From: Gordoniibacillus chartarius
Lineage (GTDB): Bacteria; Bacillota; Bacilli; Paenibacillales; NBRC-103111
Length of the DNA: 64,000 nucleotides
Direction: 5' to 3'
Assembly: GCF_042432825.1 (NCBI RefSeq)
Contig: NZ_JBHLWN010000082.1
Location: 12,950-76,949, forward strand
The notes under the pieces: model-generated
Told to the model about the DNA's origin: nothing
Databases searched by the model: none
Seen by the model: the letters and a program-made list of their open reading frames with translations, nothing else
Part shown: positions 1 through 8,733 of the stretch, piece after piece
Layout: every line of letters starts with the position of its first letter
Position numbering within the stretch: the first letter of the stretch is position 1
Made by a program: the position numbers and the translations under genes

Positions 1-3000
1 TGGAGCCGAAGCGCGCGATGCCTTTCTCTTGGACGAACCGCTGCGAAGCCGAAGCTTCATGCCTTCGATCTTCTCGTAAGCGACCGGAACGACGACCAGC
101 GTCAGTACCGTCGAGGTAATCAAGCCGCCGATGACGACAATGGACAAGCCCTTGGAAATGATCGTTCCTTCCGAGAAGCCCAGCGCCAGCGGCACGAGAG
201 CCGCAATCGTCGCCACGGCGGTCATGATGATCGGACGAAGCCGTACGATGCCCGCTTCAATCAATGCATGCCGTACCGTATACCCCTGCTCGCGCAGCTG
301 CTGCGCCCGGTCGATCAATACGATTGCGTTCGTGACGACGATACCGATCAGCATCATGAACCCGATGAGCGTCGTTACGTCAAGCGTCGTTCGGGTAATG
401 AACAAGCCCAGCAGTCCGCCGATCGCAGCGAGCGGAAGCGAGAACAAGATCGCGAACGGCGCGCTTGCGTTCCCGAAGGCCAGCACCATGACGAGGTATA
501 CGACGAATACGGCTACACCCATCGCCACGAACAGCTGCGAGAAGCTCTCGCCGATATCCTGCGATACCCCGGCTACTTCGCGGGAAACGCCGTCCGGCAG
601 CGATACTTGGTTGAGATCCTGCGCGATCTTCTGGGAGATGCCGCCCTTGTTCGCGGATTCGATTTTTGCAGTAAAGCTCAGCACCTGACGCTTCTTCTCC
701 CGCTGAATGTTGACCGGCGCATCGACCTCTTGGATGCGGGCAATTTCGCTGAGATAGACGAGCGAGCCCGTCGAGGAACGGACCGCAATGCGGCCGACTT
801 CGTCGGCAGTGTCGACGTCCTTCTCCCGTACCTTCACGTTGATCGTGTAATTGACGTTATCCAGCTTGTGCTCGCCGATGCTCGAATCCCGCAGCCAGAA
901 CGCAACCGAATCGCGTACCGACGATGCGCTGAGACCGTACAGCCGGGCTTTCTTCTGATCGACCTCGATCTTCAGCTCCGTCTTCGCGTCGCTCAGGCTG
1001 TCTTCCAGCTCCGTGAGCTCCGGATACGTCTTCAGCTTCTCGCGTAAAATAACGGCAGCCTCCTGAAGCTTCTGCTGATCGTCGCCTTTGACCTTGTAGG
1101 AGAAGTCGGCGGACGATCCCATATCTCCTACCAGCGTAAACGGCTTCAGCTCGGAGCCCGCCGGCAGCAGCTCGGTCAGAGCGGCGGTGTATTGCTTCTT
1201 GGCCTGGGTCGGGCTCTCGCCCTCCCTGACGATGGCGTGAACCTGGGCTTTGTACGACACAGCCTCAAGCGGAACGCCCATCGCCGCTATATTGCCGCCT
1301 TCGTAGCCGACCAGCGCCTCGATGCTTTCGAACAGCGCTTCTCCTTCGGCCGTCTTCGCCTCGCGAAGCACCTTCTCCATCTCTTTGACCTTGGCGTCGG
1401 TTGCCTCCAGCGTATATTCATTCGGGAGCTTGACGGTAAAATAAATATTTCGCGACGAATCGTCGCTAGGGATAAACGACACCGATAGATTAGGCACGAT
1501 AACAGCAAGCGAAACGACCAAAGCCAGCAGCGCCAGCAGCAGCGTCTTGCCGCCGTTCCTCAGCGACCATTCCAGCCAGCGGCGGTAGAAGCCGTAGACC
1601 GGACCGTCATAGGACTCTTCGCGGTGAGCCGCCGCGCCCTTAGCCTGGACCTGCTTGGCGACCAGCAGCTTGGCCATCATCGGAATGACGGTGAGAGCGA
1701 CGATCAAGGATGCAAGCAGCGCGCAGGCCAGCGTAATGGCGAACGGCCGGAAAATTTGTCCCGCAATCCCGGACACCATCCCGATCGGACCGAACACGCC
1801 GACCGTCGCCAGCGTCGACGAAGTAATCGCCGACGATACTTCCTTCGTGGCCAGCCTAATGACACTCTCGCCGTCTTCCTGCGCCTGCACGAGACGGGAG
1901 TAAATGTTCTCGATCACGACAATACTGTCGTCAACGACCCGGCCGATCGCGATAAATATACCGCCGAGCGTCATTATGTTCAGCGTAATGTTCAGGTACG
2001 ACATCGTCAGCAGCGTAATCAGAATCGACAGCGGAATGGAAACGAGTACGATCAGGGTCATCCGGATATTGCGCAGAAAGACGAGAATCATCAGCGCCGC
2101 CAGCAGAGCGCCGACAACCCCCTCTTTCAGCATGCCGTTGATCGATTTCTTCACTTCGACCGCACCGTCGTATAGTTCTTTAAATTCCAGCTGCGGCATC
2201 GTCTCGGACCATTTGGCCGTCAGCTTGTGAATATCGCTCGAGAAGTCGACGGCGTTGGCGCTTTTCGTCTTGTACAGGACGAGAGCGATCGCCGGCTTCT
2301 CATCCAGCCGCGCCGTGAACGTCGCATCGGTGATCGCCTCCACGCTCGCCAGCTGGCTCAGCAGCACGGTGCCCGACGGCGTGGTGACCTCCATATTTTG
2401 CAGGTCGTACACGGTGTTCAGGCTGCCGGTGATGCGCGCCATCTTCTCATTGCCGCTCAGCTTTACCGTACCGACCGGTCCGCTGGTCAGCGCCCCTTGA
2501 ATGCTTTGCGCCAGCTGCGCCGGGGTTAGACCGTAGCGGTTCAGGGCGTTCGAGTCCAGCTCGATGTCGATCTTCGTATCGCGGTTGCCGATGACATCGT
2601 AGTGATCGATTCCGTTCAGCCCTTCGATCTCATCCTCGAGAACATCCTTATACATCCGGTCCATCTCCGCTTGCGAGACGCCGTCTTTCGCCTGAATGGT
2701 CAAATAATAGGACGGCGCAGAGGCGGATCCGAACGTGCTGACCTGCGGCTCGCCGGCACCGGCCGGGAGGCTGACCCCTGCGACCACGTCCTTGACCTCG
2801 GTCTTCTTCTTATCCAGATCGATCCCTTGGTTAAATTCGATAATGACCGAAGAGAACGAACCCGACGAAGTGGACGAGACGTTCTTGACGTCCGCCAGAT
2901 TGGACACTGCCTCTTCAAGCGGCTTCGTCACATCCTCCATCACGTCCTGCGGCGACGCCTGGTACGTACTCGACACCGACACGACCGGGAACGAAATGTC

Positions 3001-3117
3001 CGGGAAGTTCTCGATCTTGAGCGTCGAGGTCGAATACAGCCCGCCGCCGAACAGGAGCGCGATGATGATGATGACGGCCGAAACATTTTTCATGGAAAAA
3101 TCGGTCAATCGGGACAT
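1..3117 (-). CDS. RND-family efflux transporter (AcrB/SwrC-like), C-terminus cut by window edge
   Basis: Reads from the ATG at 3117 to the window edge without a stop (1039 codons), close to the usual length of about 1050 residues, so only the extreme C-terminus is missing. It begins with a cytoplasmic stub and TM1, followed by a porter domain. The TM4 region carries the RND-type stretch GIVVDDSIVV-like (seen here as IGRVVDDSIVVIEN). The last visible segment is TM12 and a basic tail. Such proteins are inner-membrane proton antiporters that export drugs, detergents or lipopeptides (B. subtilis SwrC exports surfactin). No membrane-fusion partner is visible before the edge; it could lie further left. 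The ribosome site AAGGAGAGG precedes the ATG. The promoter has 11-bp direct repeats typical of OmpR-family control. Substrate unknown. Confidence 0.9.
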   Translation of the reverse strand, partial: MSRLTDFSMKNVSAVIIIIALLFGGGLYSTSTLKIENFPDISFPVVSVSSTYQASPQDVMEDVTKPLEEAVSNLADVKNVSSTSSGSFSSVIIEFNQGIDLDKKKTEVKDVVAGVSLPAGAGEPQVSTFGSASAPSYYLTIQAKDGVSQAEMDRMYKDVLEDEIEGLNGIDHYDVIGNRDTKIDIELDSNALNRYGLTPAQLAQSIQGALTSGPVGTVKLSGNEKMARITGSLNTVYDLQNMEVTTPSGTVLLSQLASVEAITDATFTARLDEKPAIALVLYKTKSANAVDFSSDIHKLTAKWSETMPQLEFKELYDGAVEVKKSINGMLKEGVVGALLAALMILVFLRNIRMTLIVLVSIPLSILITLLTMSYLNITLNIMTLGGIFIAIGRVVDDSIVVIENIYSRLVQAQEDGESVIRLATKEVSSAITSSTLATVGVFGPIGMVSGIAGQIFRPFAITLACALLASLIVALTVIPMMAKLLVAKQVQAKGAAAHREESYDGPVYGFYRRWLEWSLRNGGKTLLLALLALVVSLAVIVPNLSVSFIPSDDSSRNIYFTVKLPNEYTLEATDAKVKEMEKVLREAKTAEGEALFESIEALVGYEGGNIAAMGVPLEAVSYKAQVHAIVREGESPTQAKKQYTAALTELLPAGSELKPFTLVGDMGSSADFSYKVKGDDQQKLQEAAVILREKLKTYPELTELEDSLSDAKTELKIEVDQKKARLYGLSASSVRDSVAFWLRDSSIGEHKLDNVNYTINVKVREKDVDTADEVGRIAVRSSTGSLVYLSEIARIQEVDAPVNIQREKKRQVLSFTAKIESANKGGISQKIAQDLNQVSLPDGVSREVAGVSQDIGESFSQLFVAMGVAVFVVYLVMVLAFGNASAPFAILFSLPLAAIGGLLGLFITRTTLDVTTLIGFMMLIGIVVTNAIVLIDRAQQLREQGYTVRHALIEAGIVRLRPIIMTAVATIAALVPLALGFSEGTIISKGLSIVVIGGLITSTVLTLVVVPVAYEKIEGMKLRLRSGSSKRKASRASAP

Positions 3118-3149
3118 GGATTCCTCTCCTTCTATAGTCTCTAAACCAT

Positions 3150-3192
3150 AATGTAATAGAGGAATGTGAACTGGATGTGAACCGATTGGGAT
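3150..3192 (-). promoter_or_regulatory. Promoter of the RND pump with OmpR/PhoP-type 11-bp direct repeats
   Basis: On the minus strand TTCACA occurs at 3181-3176 and again at 3170-3165, exactly 11 bp apart. Nine bases further down is a -10-like TACATT (3155-3150). A weaker third unit (ATCCCA at 3192-3187) keeps the same phase. Direct repeats on one helix turn that replace the -35 region are the usual binding architecture of OmpR/PhoP-class response regulators. Which regulator binds is inference. Confidence 0.55.
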
Positions 3193-3271
3193 TTTATGGG
3201 ATATAAAATGGTTGTACGCGGGAGTGCGCCGGATTGGAGCTCGGAAGAGGGATTCAGGCAAGGACCAACTA

Positions 3272-3383
3272 TTGGCATCATCAGTGCAGGATGTTATAAT
3301 AATTGTTACATACATCATTTAGGTTAAGGGCAATGCTTCTCTTACAAGAGACAACCCCGCTAATTTAGCGGGGTTGTTTTTTT
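3272..3383 (+). promoter_or_regulatory. SigA promoter, 11-codon leader ORF and intrinsic terminator ahead of the acetyltransferase (putative attenuator)
   Basis: TTGGCA (3272-3277), a 17-bp spacer and TATAAT (3295-3300) form a near-consensus vegetative promoter. The transcript would then meet a strong intrinsic terminator before the gene: an 11-bp stem (3351-3361 with 3367-3377), a 5-base loop and a T run to 3383. A small reading frame ATG 3333 to TAG 3368 encodes MLLLQETTPLI and runs through the 5' arm of that stem, with AAGGG just upstream. A small CTCTT/AAGAG hairpin (3339-3350) precedes it. This arrangement suggests ribosome- or ligand-controlled termination; no antiterminator pairing was proven. 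Confidence 0.55.
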
Positions 3384-3416
3384 ATTATCCACTATTTTTT
3401 CCGGGAGGCAATCACA

Positions 3417-4229
3417 ATGACCGTAATCGAGCAATCGAAGCAGACGAAAACCGTTCTGACGAAAACCGACCTGATCCGCCAATGGAAAAGCTGCGGCCTG
3501 GGGGAAGGACAAACCGTTCTTGCCCATACATCGCTAAGCAAGCTTGGCTATGTCGTTGGCGGAGCCGAAACGCTCATTCGCTCGCTGCTTGAAGTCGTCG
3601 GAGAAGAGGGCACCGTCATGATGCCATCCCAGACATGGAAAAATCTTGACCCTGACACAGGCGTGCATTGGGAAGCGCCTGCCGAAGCCTGGCCAGCCAT
3701 ACGGGAGCACTGGCCGGCTTACGACAAGAACATTACTCCCGCTGTCGGTATGGGGGCGGCGGCCGAGATGCTTCGCAAATGGCCGGGGGCGCACAGATCC
3801 GATCACCCTGCCCGTTCCTTTGCAGCCGTAGGCAGGTATGCCGAGCACCTGACCGCACATCATGATCTACGCAATATTTTCGGGGAAGGCTCCCCTCTCG
3901 ATAAGCTGTATCATCTAAACGGCCGAGTGCTGTTAATCGGTGTCGGTTATGATAAAAACACTTCCCTGCATTTGGCGGAAACGCGGGCTCGCTTCCCAGG
4001 GAAGAGGTACGCGAACGAAAGCAGCGCCATACTGGTTAACGGCAGCCGGAAATGGGTTGCCTACGCCACTCAGGTGATGGACGACAGCGACTTCGTTCGG
4101 CTAGGCAGAGAGTACGAGCTGGCCCGCAATATCCCGGTTTATCAAGTTGGCGACGCCGAGGTTCGTTTGATCGAGCAACGGCCGTTCGTCGATTGGGCCA
4201 CAGCGTGGATGGAGCAGAACCGGCGCTAG
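3417..4229 (+). CDS. AAC(3)-family aminoglycoside N-acetyltransferase (YokD-like)
   Basis: 270 aa, the normal length for the Antibiotic_NAT (AAC(3)) family, which transfers acetyl from acetyl-CoA to the 3-amino group of aminoglycosides in the cytoplasm; several Bacillus homologues such as YokD have unproven substrates. The N-terminal LAHTSLSKLGYVVGGAET block, the TVMMPSQTW block, the HPARSFAAVG motif and the G-SPLDKLYHLNGRVLLIGVG region with the following histidine are family hallmarks. GGGAGG at 3403-3408 sits 8 bases before the ATG. Its stop overlaps the stop of the convergent kinase gene by four bases in a CTAG. A promoter followed by a terminator lies upstream, pointing to inducible expression. 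Whether it confers resistance cannot be told from sequence. Confidence 0.88.
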   Translation: MTVIEQSKQTKTVLTKTDLIRQWKSCGLGEGQTVLAHTSLSKLGYVVGGAETLIRSLLEVVGEEGTVMMPSQTWKNLDPDTGVHWEAPAEAWPAIREHWPAYDKNITPAVGMGAAAEMLRKWPGAHRSDHPARSFAAVGRYAEHLTAHHDLRNIFGEGSPLDKLYHLNGRVLLIGVGYDKNTSLHLAETRARFPGKRYANESSAILVNGSRKWVAYATQVMDDSDFVRLGREYELARNIPVYQVGDAEVRLIEQRPFVDWATAWMEQNRR

Positions 4230-5716
4230 GCTTCGCCGGAGCCGAAGGCTTGCCCTGACCCGCCGCCCGCAGACATCGATCTGCTCGGCAGCGTTACGAT
4301 AACGCTAGTGCCCCGGCCCGGCTCGCTCTCCACACGCACCTCGCCGTCGTGAAGATCAACGATCCGCTTCACAATCGCAAGTCCGAGCCCGCTTCCGCTG
4401 GCAATGATCCCCTCGCTGCTGCCGTCGCTGCTTACAACGCCGCCGCTGCCGTCGTCACCGCGACCGCCGTCGTCGCTCTCCGGCCCGCGCCGGTGCGACT
4501 TGTCCGCCTTGAAAAACCGTTCAAACATGCGCCGGCGGTCTTCCTCCGCGATCCCGATCCCGGTATCGCGGATGGTGACGACGACGTCCTTGACCCGCAG
4601 CTCCAGCAATATAGCGATTTCGCCGCCGGGAGGCGTAAATTTGATGCTGTTGTGAAGCAGGTTTTGCCATACTTGACTGAGCAATTCCTCGTCTCCGACG
4701 TACGTCACCCTTGGCAGCTCCGTGACCAGGTCCAGCCGTCCGGCCGTCAGCAGCGGTTCGAGCGCCACCGCCGACCTGCCGAGCTGCCGGTCCAGGCGGA
4801 ACGCCGCCGGCTGGAACGGATGCCGCTGCGAATCCAGCGACGCCAGCCGCAGCAAATTTTCGCTCAAACGGGACAAGCGGCGGCTCTCCCCTTCGATAAT
4901 GCCCAAATACCGCTGACGCTCCTTTTCCCCCAGCGTATCGGAACGAAGAATCGACACAAAGCCCGCAATCGAGGCGAGCGGCGACTGGATCTCATGCGAC
5001 ACATTCGAAACGAATTCCTGCCGCATCTCTTCCAGCTGCTTCAGCTCCCCGGCCATCGACTGGAAGCTTGCCGACAAGACGCCGAGCTCATCCTTGCGCC
5101 GTGTCTCCAGCCGGATATCATACTCGCCGCGGGCAATCCGTTTCGTCGCCGTCGTCAGCTCCCGGATCGGCTTCACCAAATAGCGGGCGACCAGGATAAT
5201 GAGCAGGCTCCCGAAGCCTAAAGCAATCAGCAGCAGCGTCCGCATCATCTCATCGAAATTCGTCACTTCATGCGCGTAATCCGGATGAAACACGAGATAC
5301 ACGGCCTGCTCACCCGTCTGCAGAGGAACGCCAAAATAAATATTGCGAACATTAGGCAGAAATCCCCGCGATCTGAACTGGGTCTTTCCCCCGGCCTTTT
5401 CGGCCAGCTCCAGCGCAACGGCCTCCTCGCCCGAGTCTTGGCCATAGCGCGCGATTAAGCGTCCCTGCCCGTCGAACATCCAGATCGTGAAATGCTGCGT
5501 CCGCGCGATATCGCCGATGAACGCTTCCCTCTCCTCCGGGGATAACCGGTTCAGCACACTCGACATTACATTCCCGTTAGCGGATATGCCCTGCTGCACG
5601 GATGCGGCGATCCGATCCTTATACAAGGCCGTAGTCACGAAAAACGACGCCGCCAGCCCCCCGATCACAGCCGCAATGAAGCTCAGCACGAGCTTCAAAT
5701 AAATCGTTCGAATCAT
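4226..5716 (-). CDS. Sensor histidine kinase (OmpR-partner type), system 1
   Basis: 496 aa. TM1 at about 8-30, an extracytoplasmic sensor of about 125 residues, TM2 at about 159-180, then a HAMP linker, a HisKA domain with VSHEIQSP (phospho-acceptor His about 241) and a HATPase domain with the N-box LLHNSIKF, G1 DTGIGI and G2 GSGLGLAI. An Asp/Gly/Ser-rich insert of about 27 residues (about 412-438) lies in the ATP lid between the F-box (FERFFKADKSH) and G2, longer than usual. The start ATG overlaps the stop of the upstream response regulator gene (ATGA), so the two are translationally coupled. No characterised signal can be assigned. Ends tail to tail with the acetyltransferase gene. Confidence 0.92.
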   Translation of the reverse strand: MIRTIYLKLVLSFIAAVIGGLAASFFVTTALYKDRIAASVQQGISANGNVMSSVLNRLSPEEREAFIGDIARTQHFTIWMFDGQGRLIARYGQDSGEEAVALELAEKAGGKTQFRSRGFLPNVRNIYFGVPLQTGEQAVYLVFHPDYAHEVTNFDEMMRTLLLIALGFGSLLIILVARYLVKPIRELTTATKRIARGEYDIRLETRRKDELGVLSASFQSMAGELKQLEEMRQEFVSNVSHEIQSPLASIAGFVSILRSDTLGEKERQRYLGIIEGESRRLSRLSENLLRLASLDSQRHPFQPAAFRLDRQLGRSAVALEPLLTAGRLDLVTELPRVTYVGDEELLSQVWQNLLHNSIKFTPPGGEIAILLELRVKDVVVTIRDTGIGIAEEDRRRMFERFFKADKSHRRGPESDDGGRGDDGSGGVVSSDGSSEGIIASGSGLGLAIVKRIVDLHDGEVRVESEPGRGTSVIVTLPSRSMSAGGGSGQAFGSGEA

Positions 5717-6393
5717 TCGCCCGTCAGCTCCAATCGGTACCCGAGGCCGCGCACCGTTGCGATGCGGAACTGATCCGTACATTCCTCGAACCGTTCCCGC
5801 AGCCGCTTGATATGCACATCCACCGTTCGTTCGTCGCCGTCGTGATCGATGCCCCATACCGCCTCTATCAACTGATCCCGCATGAAAATTTGACCCGGAT
5901 AGCTCGCCAGCTGATACAGCAAATCGAACTCCTTCAGCGGCAGCGTCCATGTCTTCGTCCCGTCGGTAACGCTGCGCTTCAGCTTGTCGAGGCGAAGACG
6001 GCCGAGGCGAATCATTTTCTCGGCGGCGATCTTGTACCTGCGCAGCAGCGCCTTCACCCGCACAATCAGCTCCTGAGGATCGAACGGCTTCACCAAATAA
6101 TCGTCCGTACCGAGGCCGAAGCCCTTCACCTTCTGGCTCGTTTCGCTCTTCGCAGTTACCATCAGCAGCGGCAGGTCGGCGTACAGCCGGCGCAGCTCGC
6201 GGCACAGCTCCCAGCCATCCATCACCGGCATCATAATATCGAGCACCACAAGGTCCGCCGGTGACCGCTCCATCTCCTCCAGCGCCTCGCGGCCGTTGTC
6301 CGCCTCCCGTACGGCGAAGCCCTCGCGCCGCAGCAGCACCGCCATCATTTCCCGCAAATTCGCATCGTCGTCGACTACCAAAATACTGGCCAT
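5713..6393 (-). CDS. OmpR-family response regulator, system 1
   Basis: 226 aa: receiver domain (residues 1-115) with acidic pocket VVDDD, phosphorylation site Asp52 in VLDIMMPVMDG, switch Thr in VTAKSE and Lys in YLVKPF; then a winged-helix DNA-binding domain ending in the typical IKRLRERF and VRGLGYRL motifs. Partner of the kinase gene that overlaps it by four bases. GGAGGG lies 9 bases before the ATG. Only 33 bases separate it from the stop of the system 2 kinase, so it is probably cotranscribed with system 2. Its target is unknown; the repeat-containing promoter of the nearby RND pump is a candidate. Confidence 0.93.
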   Translation of the reverse strand: MASILVVDDDANLREMMAVLLRREGFAVREADNGREALEEMERSPADLVVLDIMMPVMDGWELCRELRRLYADLPLLMVTAKSETSQKVKGFGLGTDDYLVKPFDPQELIVRVKALLRRYKIAAEKMIRLGRLRLDKLKRSVTDGTKTWTLPLKEFDLLYQLASYPGQIFMRDQLIEAVWGIDHDGDERTVDVHIKRLRERFEECTDQFRIATVRGLGYRLELTGE

Positions 6394-6426
6394 TGCGCTT
6401 GACCCTCCGTACCCCGAATCCGTCCT

Positions 6427-8007
6427 TTATTCGAGCGGACTTCCGGCTGCAGCCGGAAGCTCCACATAGAACACGCTTCCCGCCCCCTCCGTGCTTTCCA
6501 CCCACAGCTTGCCTTGATGAGCGTCCACAATCGACTTCGTGATCGACAAGCCCAGACCCGCTCCTCCGCTCCGGCGGGTACGGGACGAATCGCTGCGATA
6601 GAACCGGTCGAAAATACGCGGCACATGCTCCGCCGGAATGCCGGCCCCGTTGTCGCGCACGCTCAGCAGCACACCGTCCCCGTCCCGCGCCCGGCGGAGC
6701 GTCAGCGCAATCCGGCCGCTCTCCGCATCCGTATGCTGTACCGCGTTATGGAACAGGTTAAGCACGACTTGCTTGATTTTGTCCTTGTCGAACCGGCACT
6801 GCCCGCGATCTTCCAGCTCTATGATAACCTCGCGTTGTGCCGCGAGCAGGCGCAGCTGGGGCTCCATCTCGTGCAGCACCTCGCCCAGCCGCCCCTCCTT
6901 CAGCTCGATCTCCGGCGTCCGGTCCAGCTTGGCGAGCAGCAGCAGGTCCTGCACCAGCTTGTTAATGCGCTCCGATTCTCCATACATGCTCGTCAGCGCC
7001 CGCTTCAGCTGCTCCGGCTGATGCATCGCCCCGCGCAGCAAGATTTCCAAAAAGCCGTGAATCGACGTCAGCGGCGTACGCAGCTCGTGCGAAGCATCGG
7101 CGACGAACCGCCGGGCCCGCTCCTTCGCTTCCCGTTCCGCTTCGAACGACGTCTCGATCCGCTCCAGCATGCCGTTGAACGACACCGCCAGCCGGTCGAC
7201 CTCGATTTGCCCCTGCTGCGCAGGAAACCGTTCGTCCAAATTGCCCGCATCGATCCGTTCCACGGTCTGCACCATTTTGGAGAGCGGCACCAGCGTGCGC
7301 CGCAGCACCGGCAGAAACGCCAGCATCCCGCCCGCCAGCGCCAACACCGACAGACCCAGGAAAATAAACAGCTGCCGCAAGAGCACATCGTTCATCAACC
7401 GGGTATCCACGGCCACCTGCACAACGCCAAACAATCGGCCCCGCTGCTCCAGCGCCTGAAGAACGACGAGCTGCCCGTGGTTGCGGCTATCCTTCTCAAT
7501 GAAGTAATTCAGCTTGCGTCCTTCTTTCAGCGCTTGCTCGTACCGCTGCTGCGACAGCTCCGGCGGCGGCGAATCGGTGAACGGGTTGTTGGCCAGCACA
7601 ACCTTCCCTTCATTCGCAGCACCGACAAACAGGACACTGGAATCCGGGAAAAATATCGTCGGCTGGCGCGGTACGCCATACCCTCCTCCGGGACCGCCCC
7701 CGGGGCCGGGTCCTGCTCCGCCATTGCCGCCGTTCGGTCCGTCGCCATCGCCGGGACCGCGCAGCATTCCGCCGAAGCGGCTTTCCGTACCGCCGGAATT
7801 ACCGATAATGGCAGCCAGCCACTGCTCGCGGCCGATCGACACAATTTGGCTTTGCACACTTTGCGCACGATTCCGGTACATAAAATCACGCATGAGAACA
7901 TATTGAAACACGCCGATAAACAGCAGCAGCACCGCCAGCACAAGCAGCGAACGCGACAAAAGCTGCATCCGCAGAGAACGCGGCCGGGAACGCCGCCGCC
8001 CGATCAT
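6427..8007 (-). CDS. Sensor histidine kinase (OmpR-partner type), system 2
   Basis: 526 aa. TM1 at about 16-38; an extracytoplasmic domain of about 170 residues containing a Gly/Pro-rich stretch (about 83-111, GPGPGGGPGGGYG); TM2 at about 212-234; HAMP; HisKA with ASHELRTPLTS (His about 307); HATPase with N-box LNLFHNAVQHT, G1 DNGAGIP, F-box IFDRFYRSD and G2 GAGLGLSI. The start overlaps the stop of the upstream regulator gene (ATGA). The flexible loop in the sensor domain is unusual. The context, divergent from ApbE and a heme-type membrane protein, hints at sensing of an envelope or redox condition, but that is inference. Confidence 0.93.
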   Translation of the reverse strand: MIGRRRSRPRSLRMQLLSRSLLVLAVLLLFIGVFQYVLMRDFMYRNRAQSVQSQIVSIGREQWLAAIIGNSGGTESRFGGMLRGPGDGDGPNGGNGGAGPGPGGGPGGGYGVPRQPTIFFPDSSVLFVGAANEGKVVLANNPFTDSPPPELSQQRYEQALKEGRKLNYFIEKDSRNHGQLVVLQALEQRGRLFGVVQVAVDTRLMNDVLLRQLFIFLGLSVLALAGGMLAFLPVLRRTLVPLSKMVQTVERIDAGNLDERFPAQQGQIEVDRLAVSFNGMLERIETSFEAEREAKERARRFVADASHELRTPLTSIHGFLEILLRGAMHQPEQLKRALTSMYGESERINKLVQDLLLLAKLDRTPEIELKEGRLGEVLHEMEPQLRLLAAQREVIIELEDRGQCRFDKDKIKQVVLNLFHNAVQHTDAESGRIALTLRRARDGDGVLLSVRDNGAGIPAEHVPRIFDRFYRSDSSRTRRSGGAGLGLSITKSIVDAHQGKLWVESTEGAGSVFYVELPAAAGSPLE

Positions 8008-8690
8008 GACAAATCCACCCGATACCCGGCTCCGCGCAGCGTACGGATCACCTTGTGCTCTTTATCGCCAAGCTTCTCGCGAAGAGAGCGAATGTAGACC
8101 TCGACGATATTTTCCTCGCCGCCAAAATCGTAGCCCCACACCTTATCGAGAATCATCGACTTGCTGAGGACGAGCCCATGGTTAATGACCATAAACTTCA
8201 GCAGCTCGTATTCCGTCGGAGACAGCTCCAGCACCCGGTCCATATAGCTGATTTCCTTGCGCCGGTCATCCACGCGGAACGGGCCGATCGCATGCTCCTC
8301 GAGCAGATTCGGGAATTGATTGCGGATCCGCGCCTGAATGCGCGCCAGCAGCTCCTCGAAGGAGAACGGCTTGGCCATATAATCGTCGGCTCCCAGCGTC
8401 AGGCCCCGCACGCGGTCGTCGACCTCGTCGCGCGCCGTCAGCATAATGACGGCAATGCTGCCGAGCTTCTTCAGCATCCGGCACACTTCAAATCCGTCCA
8501 TCCCCGGCATCATCACGTCCAGAATCGCCACATGCGGCTGGAACTGCTTGGCCATCGTGAATGCGGTCATTCCGTCCGGCGCCGTCTGCACGTCATAGCC
8601 TTCATTTAATAAACCCAACTCGAGAAATTGTAAAATGTTCGGCTCGTCGTCAACGAGCAAGATGCGAATTCCTTTAGTCGGTGTCGCCAT
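8004..8690 (-). CDS. OmpR-family response regulator, system 2
   Basis: 228 aa from the ATG at 8690, chosen because GGGGG precedes it at proper spacing; an upstream in-frame ATG at 8714 has no ribosome site. Receiver domain with LLVDDEPN, phosphorylation site Asp58 (ILDVMMPGMDG), TARDE and YMAKPFSFEE; then a winged-helix effector domain ending RTLRGAGYRVD. First gene of a tandem order regulator-kinase-regulator-kinase. Its own promoter and that of the divergent operon each carry four 11-bp-spaced TTCAGC-type half-sites, so autoregulation and activation of the divergent genes is the simplest model. Confidence 0.93.
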   Translation of the reverse strand: MATPTKGIRILLVDDEPNILQFLELGLLNEGYDVQTAPDGMTAFTMAKQFQPHVAILDVMMPGMDGFEVCRMLKKLGSIAVIMLTARDEVDDRVRGLTLGADDYMAKPFSFEELLARIQARIRNQFPNLLEEHAIGPFRVDDRRKEISYMDRVLELSPTEYELLKFMVINHGLVLSKSMILDKVWGYDFGGEENIVEVYIRSLREKLGDKEHKVIRTLRGAGYRVDLS

Positions 8691-8733
8691 TTCGAGTAAG
8701 CCCCCTATAATCAACGGTTGTCGTATATACGTA

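Noticed and set aside
268..1047. Long plus-strand open frame opposite the RND pump
   Set aside because: It is an antisense frame of the RND gene; high G+C content makes such frames common, and the product is Arg/His/Gln-rich with no family motifs.
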